The notes under the pieces were generated by a model, which ran no database searches, was not told the origin of the DNA, and saw only the letters and a program-made list of their open reading frames with translations. Positions 25,688 to 34,433 of a stretch of 64,000 bases of DNA are shown here, one piece after another. The position numbers and the translations under genes were made by a program. The stretch spans positions 103,577 through 167,576 of the forward strand of contig NZ_JAUTDR010000009.1 in the NCBI RefSeq assembly GCF_030649675.1, given 5' to 3'. The first letter of the stretch is position 1. Each line of letters opens with the position of its first letter. The DNA comes from Haliea sp. E1-2-M8. Its GTDB lineage: Bacteria > Pseudomonadota > Gammaproteobacteria > Pseudomonadales > Halieaceae.

Positions 25688-26770
25688 TTATTCGCCGGCC
25701 AGGGGTCCAGCCTGCTCGCGATAGACTTGCGGGGCCTGCCCCACCCAGGAGCGGAAGGCACGACTGAAAGCGCTGAGCTCGGAAAAGCCCAGTTCATAGG
25801 CGATTTCCGCGATAGGCATGGCAGTACGGCGCAGATAGTATTTGGCGCGCTTGGCGCGGGCCAGGTTTTTGACCTCCTGAAAACTGCGACCTTCGCTGGA
25901 TAGCCTTCGGCGCAGGGTCCTCGGGGATATCGCCAGCCGTTCCGCAATCTTCTCAAGGGTAGCCGATTCGTCCGCGCCACAGCGGATGATTTCACGACAA
26001 AGGATATCCACAAACCCGTTGCCCGCCTGCTCGGAAACGAAATAGGTCTTCATCGCGTTGACCAGGATTTCGTGCAGCAGGTTGTGACTGGTATGAAAGC
26101 GTTCCTGCAGATAGCTCCGATCAAAAAAAAGCCGGTTGTCGGCGCAGGAAAACTTCACCGGCGCCTGAAAAAAATCCTGCAGCGCGCGCGCGTTCTGGTC
26201 GCTGTCGTGGCTGAAGCAGACCTGCTTTACTGGCACCGGTATCCGCGTTGCCGTGTTCAGGGCCTGCACCAGGAAACCCAGCAGATACTCGTTCAACTGG
26301 TTGGTGGGTACACCTTCGGGAATGATCACCCGAAAGCTGAACTCGGCAAGCGACTTGCAGAAATCGAAGTCGATCGCTATCGCGGTGTCGACATAGCGGT
26401 CGTAATGAGAGAGGCAGCGAATTCCATCGCCCACGGAGGGGGCAGCCAGTACGGCCAGAATCAGCAGGCTCGCGGACTCGTAGTGGTAGCGCTGGGCCAT
26501 GTGCAGGCCCATGCAGGGGTTGTTACTGTACCTGGCTGCCAACTCGAGCAACGTGGTGATCTGCCGTGCGGGCACCGCCGCGTCCAGCTCCTCGCAGCGG
26601 CTGGACACAATGCCGCACTCACGGAACACCGGTTCCGGATCGACGCCGTGATCCAGCAGATAGTCACGTACATAGGCGACAAAACGGGGGGAAAGCGATG
26701 GCTCCAGTTCGCCCTGTGCCGGCCCGCACAGCGGCTCCCCGGCGGAGGTCTCAGCCTCCGGCCGATTCAT
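25688..26770 (-). CDS. AraC-family regulator with N-terminal PF12625-type sensor
   Basis: A 360-residue regulator. Residues about 35-220 look like the arabinose-binding-type domain found in OruR/ArgR-like AraC proteins, and the C-terminal about 100 residues hold the double HTH (LEKIAERLAISPRTLRRRLS and IAEIAYELGFSELSAFSRAF). The start at 26770 lies 19 bases after the cytochrome c4 stop, so it is probably the last gene of the amine dehydrogenase operon. It also directly precedes the amide operon across the REP cluster and may control either. The open frame to 26848 runs into the cytochrome gene and is rejected. Confidence 0.9.
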   Translation of the reverse strand: MNRPEAETSAGEPLCGPAQGELEPSLSPRFVAYVRDYLLDHGVDPEPVFRECGIVSSRCEELDAAVPARQITTLLELAARYSNNPCMGLHMAQRYHYESASLLILAVLAAPSVGDGIRCLSHYDRYVDTAIAIDFDFCKSLAEFSFRVIIPEGVPTNQLNEYLLGFLVQALNTATRIPVPVKQVCFSHDSDQNARALQDFFQAPVKFSCADNRLFFDRSYLQERFHTSHNLLHEILVNAMKTYFVSEQAGNGFVDILCREIIRCGADESATLEKIAERLAISPRTLRRRLSSEGRSFQEVKNLARAKRAKYYLRRTAMPIAEIAYELGFSELSAFSRAFRSWVGQAPQVYREQAGPLAGE

Positions 26771-26789
26771 TGCGCCCCGGCGTTGGCAT

Positions 26790-27350
26790 TCAGCGCTGCA
26801 GCTGGCTGTAATAGGAGGCCAGGGCTTCGAATTCCTTTTCCGCCACACCCGCCAGCGCCGCCTGCATAAAGGGGTGGATCCGCACGTCGTGCTTGTAGGC
26901 CAACAGCTGGGCCTGCAGGTAGGCGGCGTGCTGGCCCGCCAGGATTGGCCATGCGTCAGCTACCGGCTTGCCGGCGTACCCGTGACAGGCGGTACAGCCG
27001 CCGGAGAGTTGCCTGCCCCGCTCCACCAGATCGGCATCGCCATTGGCCGCGGTGGCGAGTTCCTGCGCCGCATACCATGCCGCGAGGACTTTGATATCTT
27101 CATCGCTAAGACCGCGCACAAACGGGGCCATCAGCGGGTTGCTGCGCTCGCCGGAGCGCATGGCCACCAGCTGCTGGGCCAGATAGGTCTCATGTTGCCC
27201 CGCCAGGTTGGGCCAGGCAGGGTTGCTGGACACGCCGTTGCTGCCGTGGCAGGCGACACAGGCCTGGGCCTGCGCCGGCGGCTGGGCCTGCACCGTGCCG
27301 GTGACCAAGGCCGCAAGGAGGGCGGCACCAAGAATCAAATGCTTTTTCAT
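26790..27350 (-). CDS. Periplasmic diheme cytochrome c4-type protein
   Basis: A 186-residue exported cytochrome with a signal peptide (MKKHLILG to about residue 22), heme 1 at C31-x2-C34-H35 (CVACHG), heme 2 at C119-x2-C122-H123 (CTACHG), and Met ligand candidates in the MAPFV and HPFMQA regions. The two-domain repeat is the cytochrome c4 layout. It follows the monoheme cytochrome by 6 bases and probably carries electrons from the amine dehydrogenase to a terminal oxidase, replacing the amicyanin/azurin of other systems. That role is inferred. Confidence 0.92.
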   Translation of the reverse strand: MKKHLILGAALLAALVTGTVQAQPPAQAQACVACHGSNGVSSNPAWPNLAGQHETYLAQQLVAMRSGERSNPLMAPFVRGLSDEDIKVLAAWYAAQELATAANGDADLVERGRQLSGGCTACHGYAGKPVADAWPILAGQHAAYLQAQLLAYKHDVRIHPFMQAALAGVAEKEFEALASYYSQLQR

Positions 27351-27356
27351 AAAGGT

Positions 27357-27782
27357 TTACTCTCTCGCATCCGCGCCGGCGATAGCGCGTAAAACATGTT
27401 GCCGGTAGTCGTCGACTTCGTTCAGCGGATGCTTGCGCAAGGGCGCGACCTCCGCTGCGGTATAAGGCGTAAACGGTGACTGCAGGCTGTCGCCAGCGAA
27501 CTCATACACTATCCAGTTCAGTACCGCGGCCAGGCGCTCGTCACTCAGGGCCGAAGTCGCCGAACCGGGCACCCGCACCAGATATTCACGCCCGGCCTGA
27601 CTCTGCAGAAACACGCCGACGTGTCCTTGCATGGCCGGTACACTGCCGGCACCGGCGCCATCCGGCGTGTGGCAGCCCTGGCAGTTCATCTGGTAGTCGA
27701 ACACTACCCGGCCACTGTCGTCGGATGCAGCCAGTGCGGCGGCGGACCAGAGCAGAACGGGCAGTAGTAAAAGCCTGACCAT
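27357..27782 (-). CDS. Small monoheme cytochrome c
   Basis: A 141-residue exported protein with a signal peptide to about residue 19 (ALAAS) and one heme site CQGCH (C34, C37, H38), followed by TPDGAGAG. The ATG at 27782 overlaps the TGA of the amine dehydrogenase small subunit by one base (TGATG). An extended reading to 27854 lies inside that gene and is rejected. Cytochromes encoded next to amine dehydrogenase light chains are thought to accept electrons from TTQ. This is the nearest candidate acceptor. Confidence 0.88.
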   Translation of the reverse strand: MVRLLLLPVLLWSAAALAASDDSGRVVFDYQMNCQGCHTPDGAGAGSVPAMQGHVGVFLQSQAGREYLVRVPGSATSALSDERLAAVLNWIVYEFAGDSLQSPFTPYTAAEVAPLRKHPLNEVDDYRQHVLRAIAGADARE

Positions 27783-28300
27783 CAGTCGTCGAACGCCACG
27801 CCGACAACGATAGCGGTTGAACAGTGATAGGTGACGCTGGAGGTGCCCAGACACCAGTTGAGGTCATTGGTCTTGTCGGGCCGGTAGACCGGGCGATCGC
27901 CCTCGTCACGCATGCACAGGCAGGCGCCGCAGGAGGATTTGCCGCAGCAGTCATTGTAGGAAATCACGTAATTGCGGCCGTCCGCCGGGTTGTGGCAGGT
28001 GCCTATCCAGGTGACCGGTGACATTTCGGTCCCGGGGGGGCAGGTGTTGGCACTGCCGCCACAGCAGTCGCAGAGAAAGCCGTCTATGGCACAGTAACGC
28101 CAGTAGTCACAGCTGCTGGGATCGCCCTCTTCCACCGGCCGACCCGCGCCTTCGGCTCCGGCAGCGCGGGCAACCGGCAGCAAGGGAATACTGGCGCCGC
28201 CGACCAGCATGGCGCCCAGGCCTTTCAGCAGGCCGCGACGGGAACTGCGTTGGGCCAGCTGTCTGCTGCGCTGCTCAAATACCTTGTCAAAGAAGTTCAT
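27782..28300 (-). CDS. aauA: Tryptophan tryptophylquinone amine dehydrogenase, small (beta) subunit
   Basis: A 172-residue catalytic subunit. A twin-arginine leader (SRRGLLKGLG, residues 20-29) exports the folded protein. The many cysteines (CDYWRYCAIDG, CDCCGG, CCGKSSCGACLC) match the disulfide pattern of the family. By alignment with the known methylamine dehydrogenase light chain, the TTQ-forming tryptophans are W98 (VTWIGTC) and W149 (DLNWCLG). The B-E-D-A gene order fits both mau and aau systems. The aromatic assignment (aau) is preferred because of the arylacetaldehyde-type context and the FeaR-like regulator, but methylamine or other primary amines are not excluded. Confidence 0.93.
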   Translation of the reverse strand: MNFFDKVFEQRSRQLAQRSSRRGLLKGLGAMLVGGASIPLLPVARAAGAEGAGRPVEEGDPSSCDYWRYCAIDGFLCDCCGGSANTCPPGTEMSPVTWIGTCHNPADGRNYVISYNDCCGKSSCGACLCMRDEGDRPVYRPDKTNDLNWCLGTSSVTYHCSTAIVVGVAFDD

Positions 28301-28917
28301 GCCTTGTCTGCCTCCACATAATGCACAGCTTCGCGCTTGCTCATATAGTCCTGTATCGACGCGACCTTCCGTTCCTTGGCTTCAAACAGGCTATCCAGGT
28401 GTTCGCGTGAATTGATGATGCCCATTGAGGCGATCGTGCCGTGCTCGTCGATCAACACGCCGTAGGGCAGCTTGGAGACGCCGAAGGCCTTGCCCGCGAT
28501 TTCCGATACCGCGTAGGGAAACCCTGCCAGCTCCTTGCGCTTCACGTAACCCGCGTGATCCTGCTCGTCACCGTCACTGACCAGCACCAGGTCGACCCAG
28601 TCGGCCTCGGCCCGGGCCGCGGATTTCAGCGCCGGCGTAAGTTCATTGCAGATCGGGCAGTCCGGCGACAGGAAAAACAGCAGCTGGGATTTGCCCCTCC
28701 CCGCGCCACCGACCTGTTCATTGCGCCCATCAAGCGTCGCCAGTGCGAGCTCGGGTGCTGGAGACCCCACCTTCAGCTTCTGGTTCAGCATCAAGGCACC
28801 GGCTGGTGCCACCCGCTCATAGAGAACGCCGATCTGTCGTGCCAGCGCCAGGTTAACCAGAATCATGGCGACGAACCCCAGCCAGAGAACAATGTTCGAG
28901 ATTACCAATAATTCCAT
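28297..28917 (-). CDS. mauD: Thioredoxin-like maturation protein MauD
   Basis: A 206-residue membrane-anchored protein: one N-terminal helix (about residues 5-27) and a periplasmic thioredoxin fold with CPIC at 87-90 (SPDCPICNEL). MauD is needed to form the six disulfides of the amine dehydrogenase small subunit. The stop overlaps the aauA start (ATGA, 28297-28300). The start at 28917 lies 4 bases after the mauE stop and gives the usual MauD length. The reading to 28950 is rejected. Confidence 0.93.
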   Translation of the reverse strand: MELLVISNIVLWLGFVAMILVNLALARQIGVLYERVAPAGALMLNQKLKVGSPAPELALATLDGRNEQVGGAGRGKSQLLFFLSPDCPICNELTPALKSAARAEADWVDLVLVSDGDEQDHAGYVKRKELAGFPYAVSEIAGKAFGVSKLPYGVLIDEHGTIASMGIINSREHLDSLFEAKERKVASIQDYMSKREAVHYVEADKA

Positions 28918-28921
28918 CTTC

Positions 28922-29461
28922 CTACCTGCTCCTGGCCATGTGCTGGCCATTGCTTATCAGTTGTTCGGCGCCCAGGTACAGGCCGATGAAAAATCCGGCC
29001 ATACCCAGCGCCAACATCAGGCCAGCGACCGACAAGGTCATTGGCCCCGGAGGCAGCGCCAACAGCAGCGCCAGGCCTGCCGTCAGCAGATTGCGCAGAA
29101 CCAGTGCCGGGCTCACCAGCACATCCGAAGCCGGGCCGGCACAGCCACAACGCAGGTCGCGACGCCCCTGCAGCAGTTGCCAGGCCATCATCAAGGCGTA
29201 GCTGGCCAGCAGCGCTGCCGCCGTCAGCGCTGCCACGCCCCGGCTCTGTGGCAGCAACAGGGCAAGCGCCATGGCAACCTCCAGGACGCCGAGCGGATAC
29301 ACCAGCCCGTCCCGCCACAGCGGCCGCAGCGGCACCGGCAGATACTGTGCCGCGAGCTCGCTGAACTGGGCCGGGTAGCGCAGCTTGTGCACACCAGCCA
29401 CCACAAAGAGCCAGGCAAGAAAGCCTGCCAGAGCGATGCCCACTACTTCCGGCAGCGCCAT
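28922..29461 (-). CDS. mauE: Membrane protein MauE (DoxX-like fold)
   Basis: A 179-residue integral membrane protein with four to five hydrophobic helices and the conserved N-terminal VVAGVHKLRYPAQF motif of MauE. It works with MauD in disulfide formation or transport for the amine dehydrogenase small subunit. The ATG at 29461 follows the large-subunit TAG by one base. A TTG start at 29476 would overlap that gene and cannot be excluded. Confidence 0.91.
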   Translation of the reverse strand: MALPEVVGIALAGFLAWLFVVAGVHKLRYPAQFSELAAQYLPVPLRPLWRDGLVYPLGVLEVAMALALLLPQSRGVAALTAAALLASYALMMAWQLLQGRRDLRCGCAGPASDVLVSPALVLRNLLTAGLALLLALPPGPMTLSVAGLMLALGMAGFFIGLYLGAEQLISNGQHMARSR

Positions 29462-29462
29462 G

Positions 29463-30656
29463 CTACCGGGCACCAAACAGCATCAGTGGCGTGTTCTGCC
29501 CCAGATCGGGGATGGTTTTGAGGAAATCACCGCTCTGCGCATCGTAGAGTTCCAGGCTCATGTTCACCGGATTGGTCACCAGCAGTTTTGGCTCTGGACC
29601 CCGGCTCACCGCAAGTGACAGCCCCCACTCCCGCAGCGCGATGCGGGCAACCCTCGTTTGCTTCTCGGGGTTATAGATCCAGACTTCGGCACCACCGCCG
29701 TTGTGACTGCCATCGGTCGCATCGGGATGCATCAACACATAAAAGCGGCCGAGATCGTCCTCCCCGGTGATACCAATGCCACCGGGAGCCCAGCCCTGCT
29801 CGCGCTCGGCTTCGGGCACCAGGTGCCAGGGCTCTCCCACGCGGGCGACCTTGCCGCTGACGTCCACCGGAATCACCTCACCGGCGAAGGTGGGGAAATA
29901 GGCCATATCGCCAACATAGGCAGGGCGCTCGAAAATCGGCGAATCGTCGGAGTCGAAGAAAGCGTCGGTGCGAACCTGCGCCACCACGCTGCCATCCTCG
30001 GCCAACTCGGTGCTGAGGAAGCGGCCGTCGGCGCAGAGCGAGCTGAAGCCGCGCTTGCCGGCGGGATAGGTCAAAACACAGCCCGGGGTGCCGATATCGC
30101 CAATGATCTTGCGTTCCTCGAGATCCACCAGGGTCACCGAAGCGGCCGGACTGAAGTTGGCCACGGCCAGCCAGCGATCATCATTCAACAACAGCAGCGC
30201 ATCGCGTTCCGGCAGGCCCATGAAACGCTTGCCCTGGGGCAGTACCACTTCTGCCACCGGACTCAGGTTCTCCTGATCCCAGATGGTCAGGACGTCGATG
30301 CGCTCGCCGCGGGTACCGCGGGTCTGGAAAGTTTCTGTGGCATAGATCTCGGCGCGACTGGGGGACTGCTGGATATTGCCGATCATCGACACATTGAAAG
30401 TGCCCTGGACCTGCCGGGCTACAGTGTCCTCCGCGGTATCCAGCACCCACACCTTGCCGTCGGACATGTGGAAGAAGGCTGCATCGTGCACCAGGAACCA
30501 GCTCGCGGGGTATTCCCGCGGCAGGGTCTCGACGATCCCGATCGGTTCCACCGGCAGCGGCGGCGGCAACGGCTTGTCCGCGGCCAGGGCCTGTCCCGCC
30601 CCCATCAAGCCGCAGAGGACAGCTGCTACTGCGCGCGTTTCAGATCCATTCCACAT
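29463..30656 (-). CDS. aauB: Amine dehydrogenase, large (alpha) beta-propeller subunit
   Basis: A 397-residue periplasmic seven-bladed propeller subunit that scaffolds the TTQ subunit. A signal peptide ends at about residue 25 (GQALAAD). Family hallmarks include REYPASWFLVHDAAFFHM and HPDATDGSHNGGGAEVWIYN. It is first of the aauB-mauE-mauD-aauA block and lies 16 bases after the aldehyde dehydrogenase gene. Together with AauA it oxidises primary amines to aldehydes plus ammonia. No mauF or mauG-like gene is found in the window. Confidence 0.94.
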   Translation of the reverse strand: MWNGSETRAVAAVLCGLMGAGQALAADKPLPPPLPVEPIGIVETLPREYPASWFLVHDAAFFHMSDGKVWVLDTAEDTVARQVQGTFNVSMIGNIQQSPSRAEIYATETFQTRGTRGERIDVLTIWDQENLSPVAEVVLPQGKRFMGLPERDALLLLNDDRWLAVANFSPAASVTLVDLEERKIIGDIGTPGCVLTYPAGKRGFSSLCADGRFLSTELAEDGSVVAQVRTDAFFDSDDSPIFERPAYVGDMAYFPTFAGEVIPVDVSGKVARVGEPWHLVPEAEREQGWAPGGIGITGEDDLGRFYVLMHPDATDGSHNGGGAEVWIYNPEKQTRVARIALREWGLSLAVSRGPEPKLLVTNPVNMSLELYDAQSGDFLKTIPDLGQNTPLMLFGAR

Positions 30657-30672
30657 AGTCGCTTTTCCTGTT

Positions 30673-32094
30673 TCAGGTCTTGCTGATATACACCGTCTGG
30701 ATGTTGGTGTACTCCTCCAGGCCGTAGCGCCCGAATTCTACCCCGATGCCGGACTCTTTGGAGCCCCCGAAGGGGGCGTCAGGCTGAATCATGGCATGGG
30801 TGTTGACCCAGGCGGTACCGCACTCGAGGCGGCTGGCGAGCGCCGCCGCTTTCTGCGGGTCGCCGGACCACACCGAGCCGCCGAGCCCGCTGGGGCTGTC
30901 ATTGGCGCGGCGCAGGGCATCTTCCACGTCGCTGAACTTCATTACCGGCAGAATCGGCCCAAAGGGTTCTTCCCGCACCAGCCGGGTATCATCATCGATA
31001 TCTGCCACTATAGTAACCGGATAGAAGTAACCCGGACCAGGCATGGGCTCACCGCCGGTGAGGAAACGGGCGCCACTCGCCCTGGCTTCGTCTGCCATGG
31101 CACAGACCTTGGCGAACTGGGCCTTGTTCTGGACCGGTCCAAAGTCGGGATCGGTGCTGCCGTCCGCTGTCGTGACGCTGTTGGCCAGCGCCACCAGCGC
31201 ATCGCACATCTCCTCGTAGATGTCTTCATGCACATACAGGCGTTTGAGGGCGGCGCAGGTCTGGCCATTGTTGAACATGGCCGTGGCAAAGACCTTGGGT
31301 GCAATCGCCGCCACATCGACATCCGGCAGCACAATGGCGGCGTCATTACCACCCAGTTCCAGGGTCAGGCGCTTGAGGTTCACCGACGCATTCTGCATGA
31401 TCTTCTTGCCGGTCGCAGTGGAGCCGGTGAAAACAATCTTGTTGATGTCTGGGTGGTTGGTCATTGCCGCCCCCAGACCGCCGTCACCGGTGACCACGTT
31501 GAACACGCCCGGCGGCAACAGGTCATTGATGATTTCGGCAAACCGCAGGGTGGTCAGCGGCGTGTACTCGGAAGGTTTCAGGACCACAGTATTGCCGCTG
31601 CGCAGCGCGGGCATGACATGCCATATCGCAATCATGAGCGGGAAATTCCAGGGCGTGATCGAACCCACCACGCCCAGCGGCTTGCGATGCACCTCGATGC
31701 GCGCTTCGTCGTTGTCCTGGATCACTTCCACCGGCAGCTCCAGGTCGGCGGCGGCGTGGCACCAGGCCAGCGTGCCCCCGATTTCGAAGGCCGCGCCCAT
31801 CCCCGCAAACCCGGTGCCGGGCTTGCCCTGCTCCAGGGTCAACAGGGAGACCAGTTCCGCCTGGTGCTCCTCAATCGCCTTCCCTATCTCATGAATGATG
31901 GCCCCGCGCTCGGCACCCGGCCGCGCACTCCAGGCGGGAAACGCCGCCCTGGCCGCTGCAACCGCCTGGTCCAGGTGGGCCTCGGTGGCCTTCGGGCACT
32001 GGGCAGCAACCTCCTCGGTGGCGGGATTGATGACCGGAAAGGTGGCGTCGGACGCCACCTTCTGGCCGTTGATTATCATCTGATACTCGCTCAT
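30673..32094 (-). CDS. NAD(P)-dependent aldehyde dehydrogenase
   Basis: A 473-residue ALDH-superfamily enzyme with catalytic C280 (FNNGQTCAA), general base E246 (LTLELGGN) and the cofactor motif FTGSTATGK. It is cytoplasmic. Gaps of 28 bases to the TonB receptor and 16 to aauB place it in the amine operon, where it would oxidise the aldehyde produced by the amine dehydrogenase (for example an arylacetaldehyde to an arylacetate). The aldehyde would have to cross the inner membrane, since the dehydrogenase is periplasmic. Confidence 0.95.
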   Translation of the reverse strand: MSEYQMIINGQKVASDATFPVINPATEEVAAQCPKATEAHLDQAVAAARAAFPAWSARPGAERGAIIHEIGKAIEEHQAELVSLLTLEQGKPGTGFAGMGAAFEIGGTLAWCHAAADLELPVEVIQDNDEARIEVHRKPLGVVGSITPWNFPLMIAIWHVMPALRSGNTVVLKPSEYTPLTTLRFAEIINDLLPPGVFNVVTGDGGLGAAMTNHPDINKIVFTGSTATGKKIMQNASVNLKRLTLELGGNDAAIVLPDVDVAAIAPKVFATAMFNNGQTCAALKRLYVHEDIYEEMCDALVALANSVTTADGSTDPDFGPVQNKAQFAKVCAMADEARASGARFLTGGEPMPGPGYFYPVTIVADIDDDTRLVREEPFGPILPVMKFSDVEDALRRANDSPSGLGGSVWSGDPQKAAALASRLECGTAWVNTHAMIQPDAPFGGSKESGIGVEFGRYGLEEYTNIQTVYISKT

Positions 32095-32122
32095 GGAAAC
32101 TCCGTCGATTCTTGTCCGCGTG

Positions 32123-34318
32123 CTAGAAGTTGTACGTCAGGGTGGCGCCGTACCAGCGTGGCGGTGCAAAGACCTCCTCACTGATTCCCAGCAGGCCGAG
32201 ATCCAGGTTGTACAGACGATACTCTTCGTCACCGGCATTCTTCACCCAGCCGGCCACTTCCCAGGTGTCGCCGGCGCTGGCCCAGGACAGGCGCGCATTC
32301 CAGACCAGATAGGAATCCTCGGCGGAGATATTGGAGTTGGTGGCTTCGATGAACTGGTCGTCATTCCAGACCCCATCCACCTGTGCCGCCATCGTGCCGC
32401 CCAGCGCATCCCACTCGTAGCGCGCCAGGGCATTGAAGCTCCACTTCGGCGCATTGGGGAACTCAGCCTCCACCGTGCCGCCGAAGACATCGGGTACCGC
32501 GTCGACGGTCGAGTCGATATAGGCTGCACCGAACAGGAGATCCAGCCCGGCCATGGGATACAGGGTCAGCTCCAGCTCACCGCCGCGGGAGTCCGCGTCC
32601 GAGTTGGTCACCTGGGGCGTCAGGCCCAGAATCGAGAACGCCTGATAATCCTCGTAGTCATAGTAGTAAATCGCGGCGTTGAACCGCGCCCAGTCCGTCA
32701 GATCGGTTTTGACCCCCAGCTCCCAGGAAGTCAGGACTTCCTCATCGTGCTTGAGGTTGCCCGGTTCAATGGCAGCGACCGTGCCCAGCGGATCGATGGA
32801 CCAGTTGCCCCCCTTGATCCCGCGGTTCCAGGAGCCGTAAAACAGAGCCCCGTTGTCGGTGACATAGTTCAACTGCACCCGCGCGGCAACGTCGTCGTAC
32901 TCGATTTCATCGAGGCCGGCAATCGGCACAGCGGAGATGTCAAAGATCTGCGCCAGGGGGATGCCGGCATCAGGCTCGGCGTAGTGCTGCAGAAACTCCA
33001 GGTCCTTGCTGTCATCGGAGTAGCGCACACCGGCAATCAGGGTCAACTGCTGGGTGAAATCGAACTCCATCTGGCCGAACACCGACCAGTTGCTGGAGTC
33101 GAGCTTGTAATCGGTGAACTGCACCGCGGAATCGGAGATCGCCCCGGACCCCTCGAGGATGGCGGCCCCGCGCACGCTGGAATTATTCTCCGTGGTCATG
33201 TCGAGGTAGTAGAGGCCGGTCTGCCAGCGCAGGCGGTCGCTGCCCCCGGACAGGCGGAATTCCTGCGAGAAGGTGTCGAATTCGGTGTTGTTCTCGTAGG
33301 GGAAGAAAAACAGGCCGCCCCCGGCGTCTTCCAGGTAATCCTTGTCCAGTTCCATGTAATTGGTAATGGACACCAATTCCAGGTCCGTGGACAGGTTCCA
33401 GGTCAGGGTCGAGGTGACATTGTTGGAATCGCGACTGTAGCTGCCCTCAATGGAGGAAGCGTGCTCGAGCCCGTCGGTAAGTCGCCCGGGCACGTCGACC
33501 CCAAGGCCGGTCTCGGGGTCAAAGTCGGCGAAGTTGATGGAATAGGTGCCGGAGGGCACGTCATCGTCTTTGGAGTTGGTCAGCCGCAGGTCGAACAGCA
33601 GATCGTCGGTGAGATCCACTTGCAGCGAGCCGCGCAAGGTGTAGCCATCGGCGCCGTGAGCATCGCGGATACCGGGTACCACGGATTCCGTGTAGCCGTC
33701 GTTTTCCTCCCAGCGGCCCGCCAGGCGCCCGCGTACGGTGTCACTGATGCCGCCACCGATGGCGCCCTCCAGCGCGCGCATGCCAAACTCGCCGCCCTGC
33801 ACACGCAGATAGCCATTCAGCTCCTGGTCCCTGGCGCCATTGGTCAGGTAGTGCACCAGGCCGCCGGTGGTATTGCGCCCGAACAGGGTCCCCTGCGGGC
33901 CGCGCAGCACCTCTACCCGGTCGACATCGAACAGCTGTCCGGCGATCGCATTCATGCTGGGAACGTAGGCGCCGTCCACGTAGACCGCGACCGGGGCCTC
34001 AAGGTTGTCCTGGAAATTGTTCTGGGAAATGCCGCGCAGGTTGATAATGGTGAAGGCCGGGGTAAACGTCTGCAGCTGCATGGCGGGCACCTGCTGGGTG
34101 ATATCCACCGAACTGGTCATGCCCAGGGCATCCAGCTGGTTGCCGTCGAACGCGGTGACAGAAATGCCCACGTCCTGCAGGTTCTGCTCCCGCTTCTGCG
34201 CGGTGACGGTTACTTCCTCCAGCACCTGCGACTGCGCCGTGCCTGCCAGCAGGCAGAGGGCGGTGCCACTTGCGATGAGCGACAGGGCCTTTGCGATGGG
34301 TCGTCTGGTAGTGTTCAT
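32123..34318 (-). CDS. TonB-dependent outer-membrane receptor heading the amine dehydrogenase operon
   Basis: A 731-residue receptor with a signal peptide to about residue 30 (GTAQSQV), a TonB-box-like EEVTVTAQKR, plug motif VEVLRGPQGTLFGRNTTGG and a barrel ending LTYNF with a terminal Phe. The start at 34318 has GGAG 9 bases upstream. The GTG at 34333 is less well placed. It is the first gene of a 9-gene transcript continuing into the aldehyde and amine dehydrogenases, so it probably imports the amine or its conjugate. It differs from the 815-residue receptor of the amide operon. Confidence 0.94.
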   Translation of the reverse strand: MNTTRRPIAKALSLIASGTALCLLAGTAQSQVLEEVTVTAQKREQNLQDVGISVTAFDGNQLDALGMTSSVDITQQVPAMQLQTFTPAFTIINLRGISQNNFQDNLEAPVAVYVDGAYVPSMNAIAGQLFDVDRVEVLRGPQGTLFGRNTTGGLVHYLTNGARDQELNGYLRVQGGEFGMRALEGAIGGGISDTVRGRLAGRWEENDGYTESVVPGIRDAHGADGYTLRGSLQVDLTDDLLFDLRLTNSKDDDVPSGTYSINFADFDPETGLGVDVPGRLTDGLEHASSIEGSYSRDSNNVTSTLTWNLSTDLELVSITNYMELDKDYLEDAGGGLFFFPYENNTEFDTFSQEFRLSGGSDRLRWQTGLYYLDMTTENNSSVRGAAILEGSGAISDSAVQFTDYKLDSSNWSVFGQMEFDFTQQLTLIAGVRYSDDSKDLEFLQHYAEPDAGIPLAQIFDISAVPIAGLDEIEYDDVAARVQLNYVTDNGALFYGSWNRGIKGGNWSIDPLGTVAAIEPGNLKHDEEVLTSWELGVKTDLTDWARFNAAIYYYDYEDYQAFSILGLTPQVTNSDADSRGGELELTLYPMAGLDLLFGAAYIDSTVDAVPDVFGGTVEAEFPNAPKWSFNALARYEWDALGGTMAAQVDGVWNDDQFIEATNSNISAEDSYLVWNARLSWASAGDTWEVAGWVKNAGDEEYRLYNLDLGLLGISEEVFAPPRWYGATLTYNF

Positions 34319-34433
34319 ATGATACTTCTCCACGTAATTGTTATGCAGTCCTGTAACACATCATTTAAACAGACCTGCCGCGAAAGCGTTTGCGCACCAG
34401 CGAACTCGTGGCTTGACTGTGAGCGAAGCCTGT

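Noticed and set aside
30376..32184. Plus-strand open frame of 602 codons
   Set aside because: Antisense to the aldehyde dehydrogenase and part of aauB, which have full motif support on the minus strand.
34319..34433. Possible promoter or FeaR site upstream of the TonB receptor operon
   Set aside because: No convincing -35/-10 pair or direct repeat could be recognised, though control elements are expected here.
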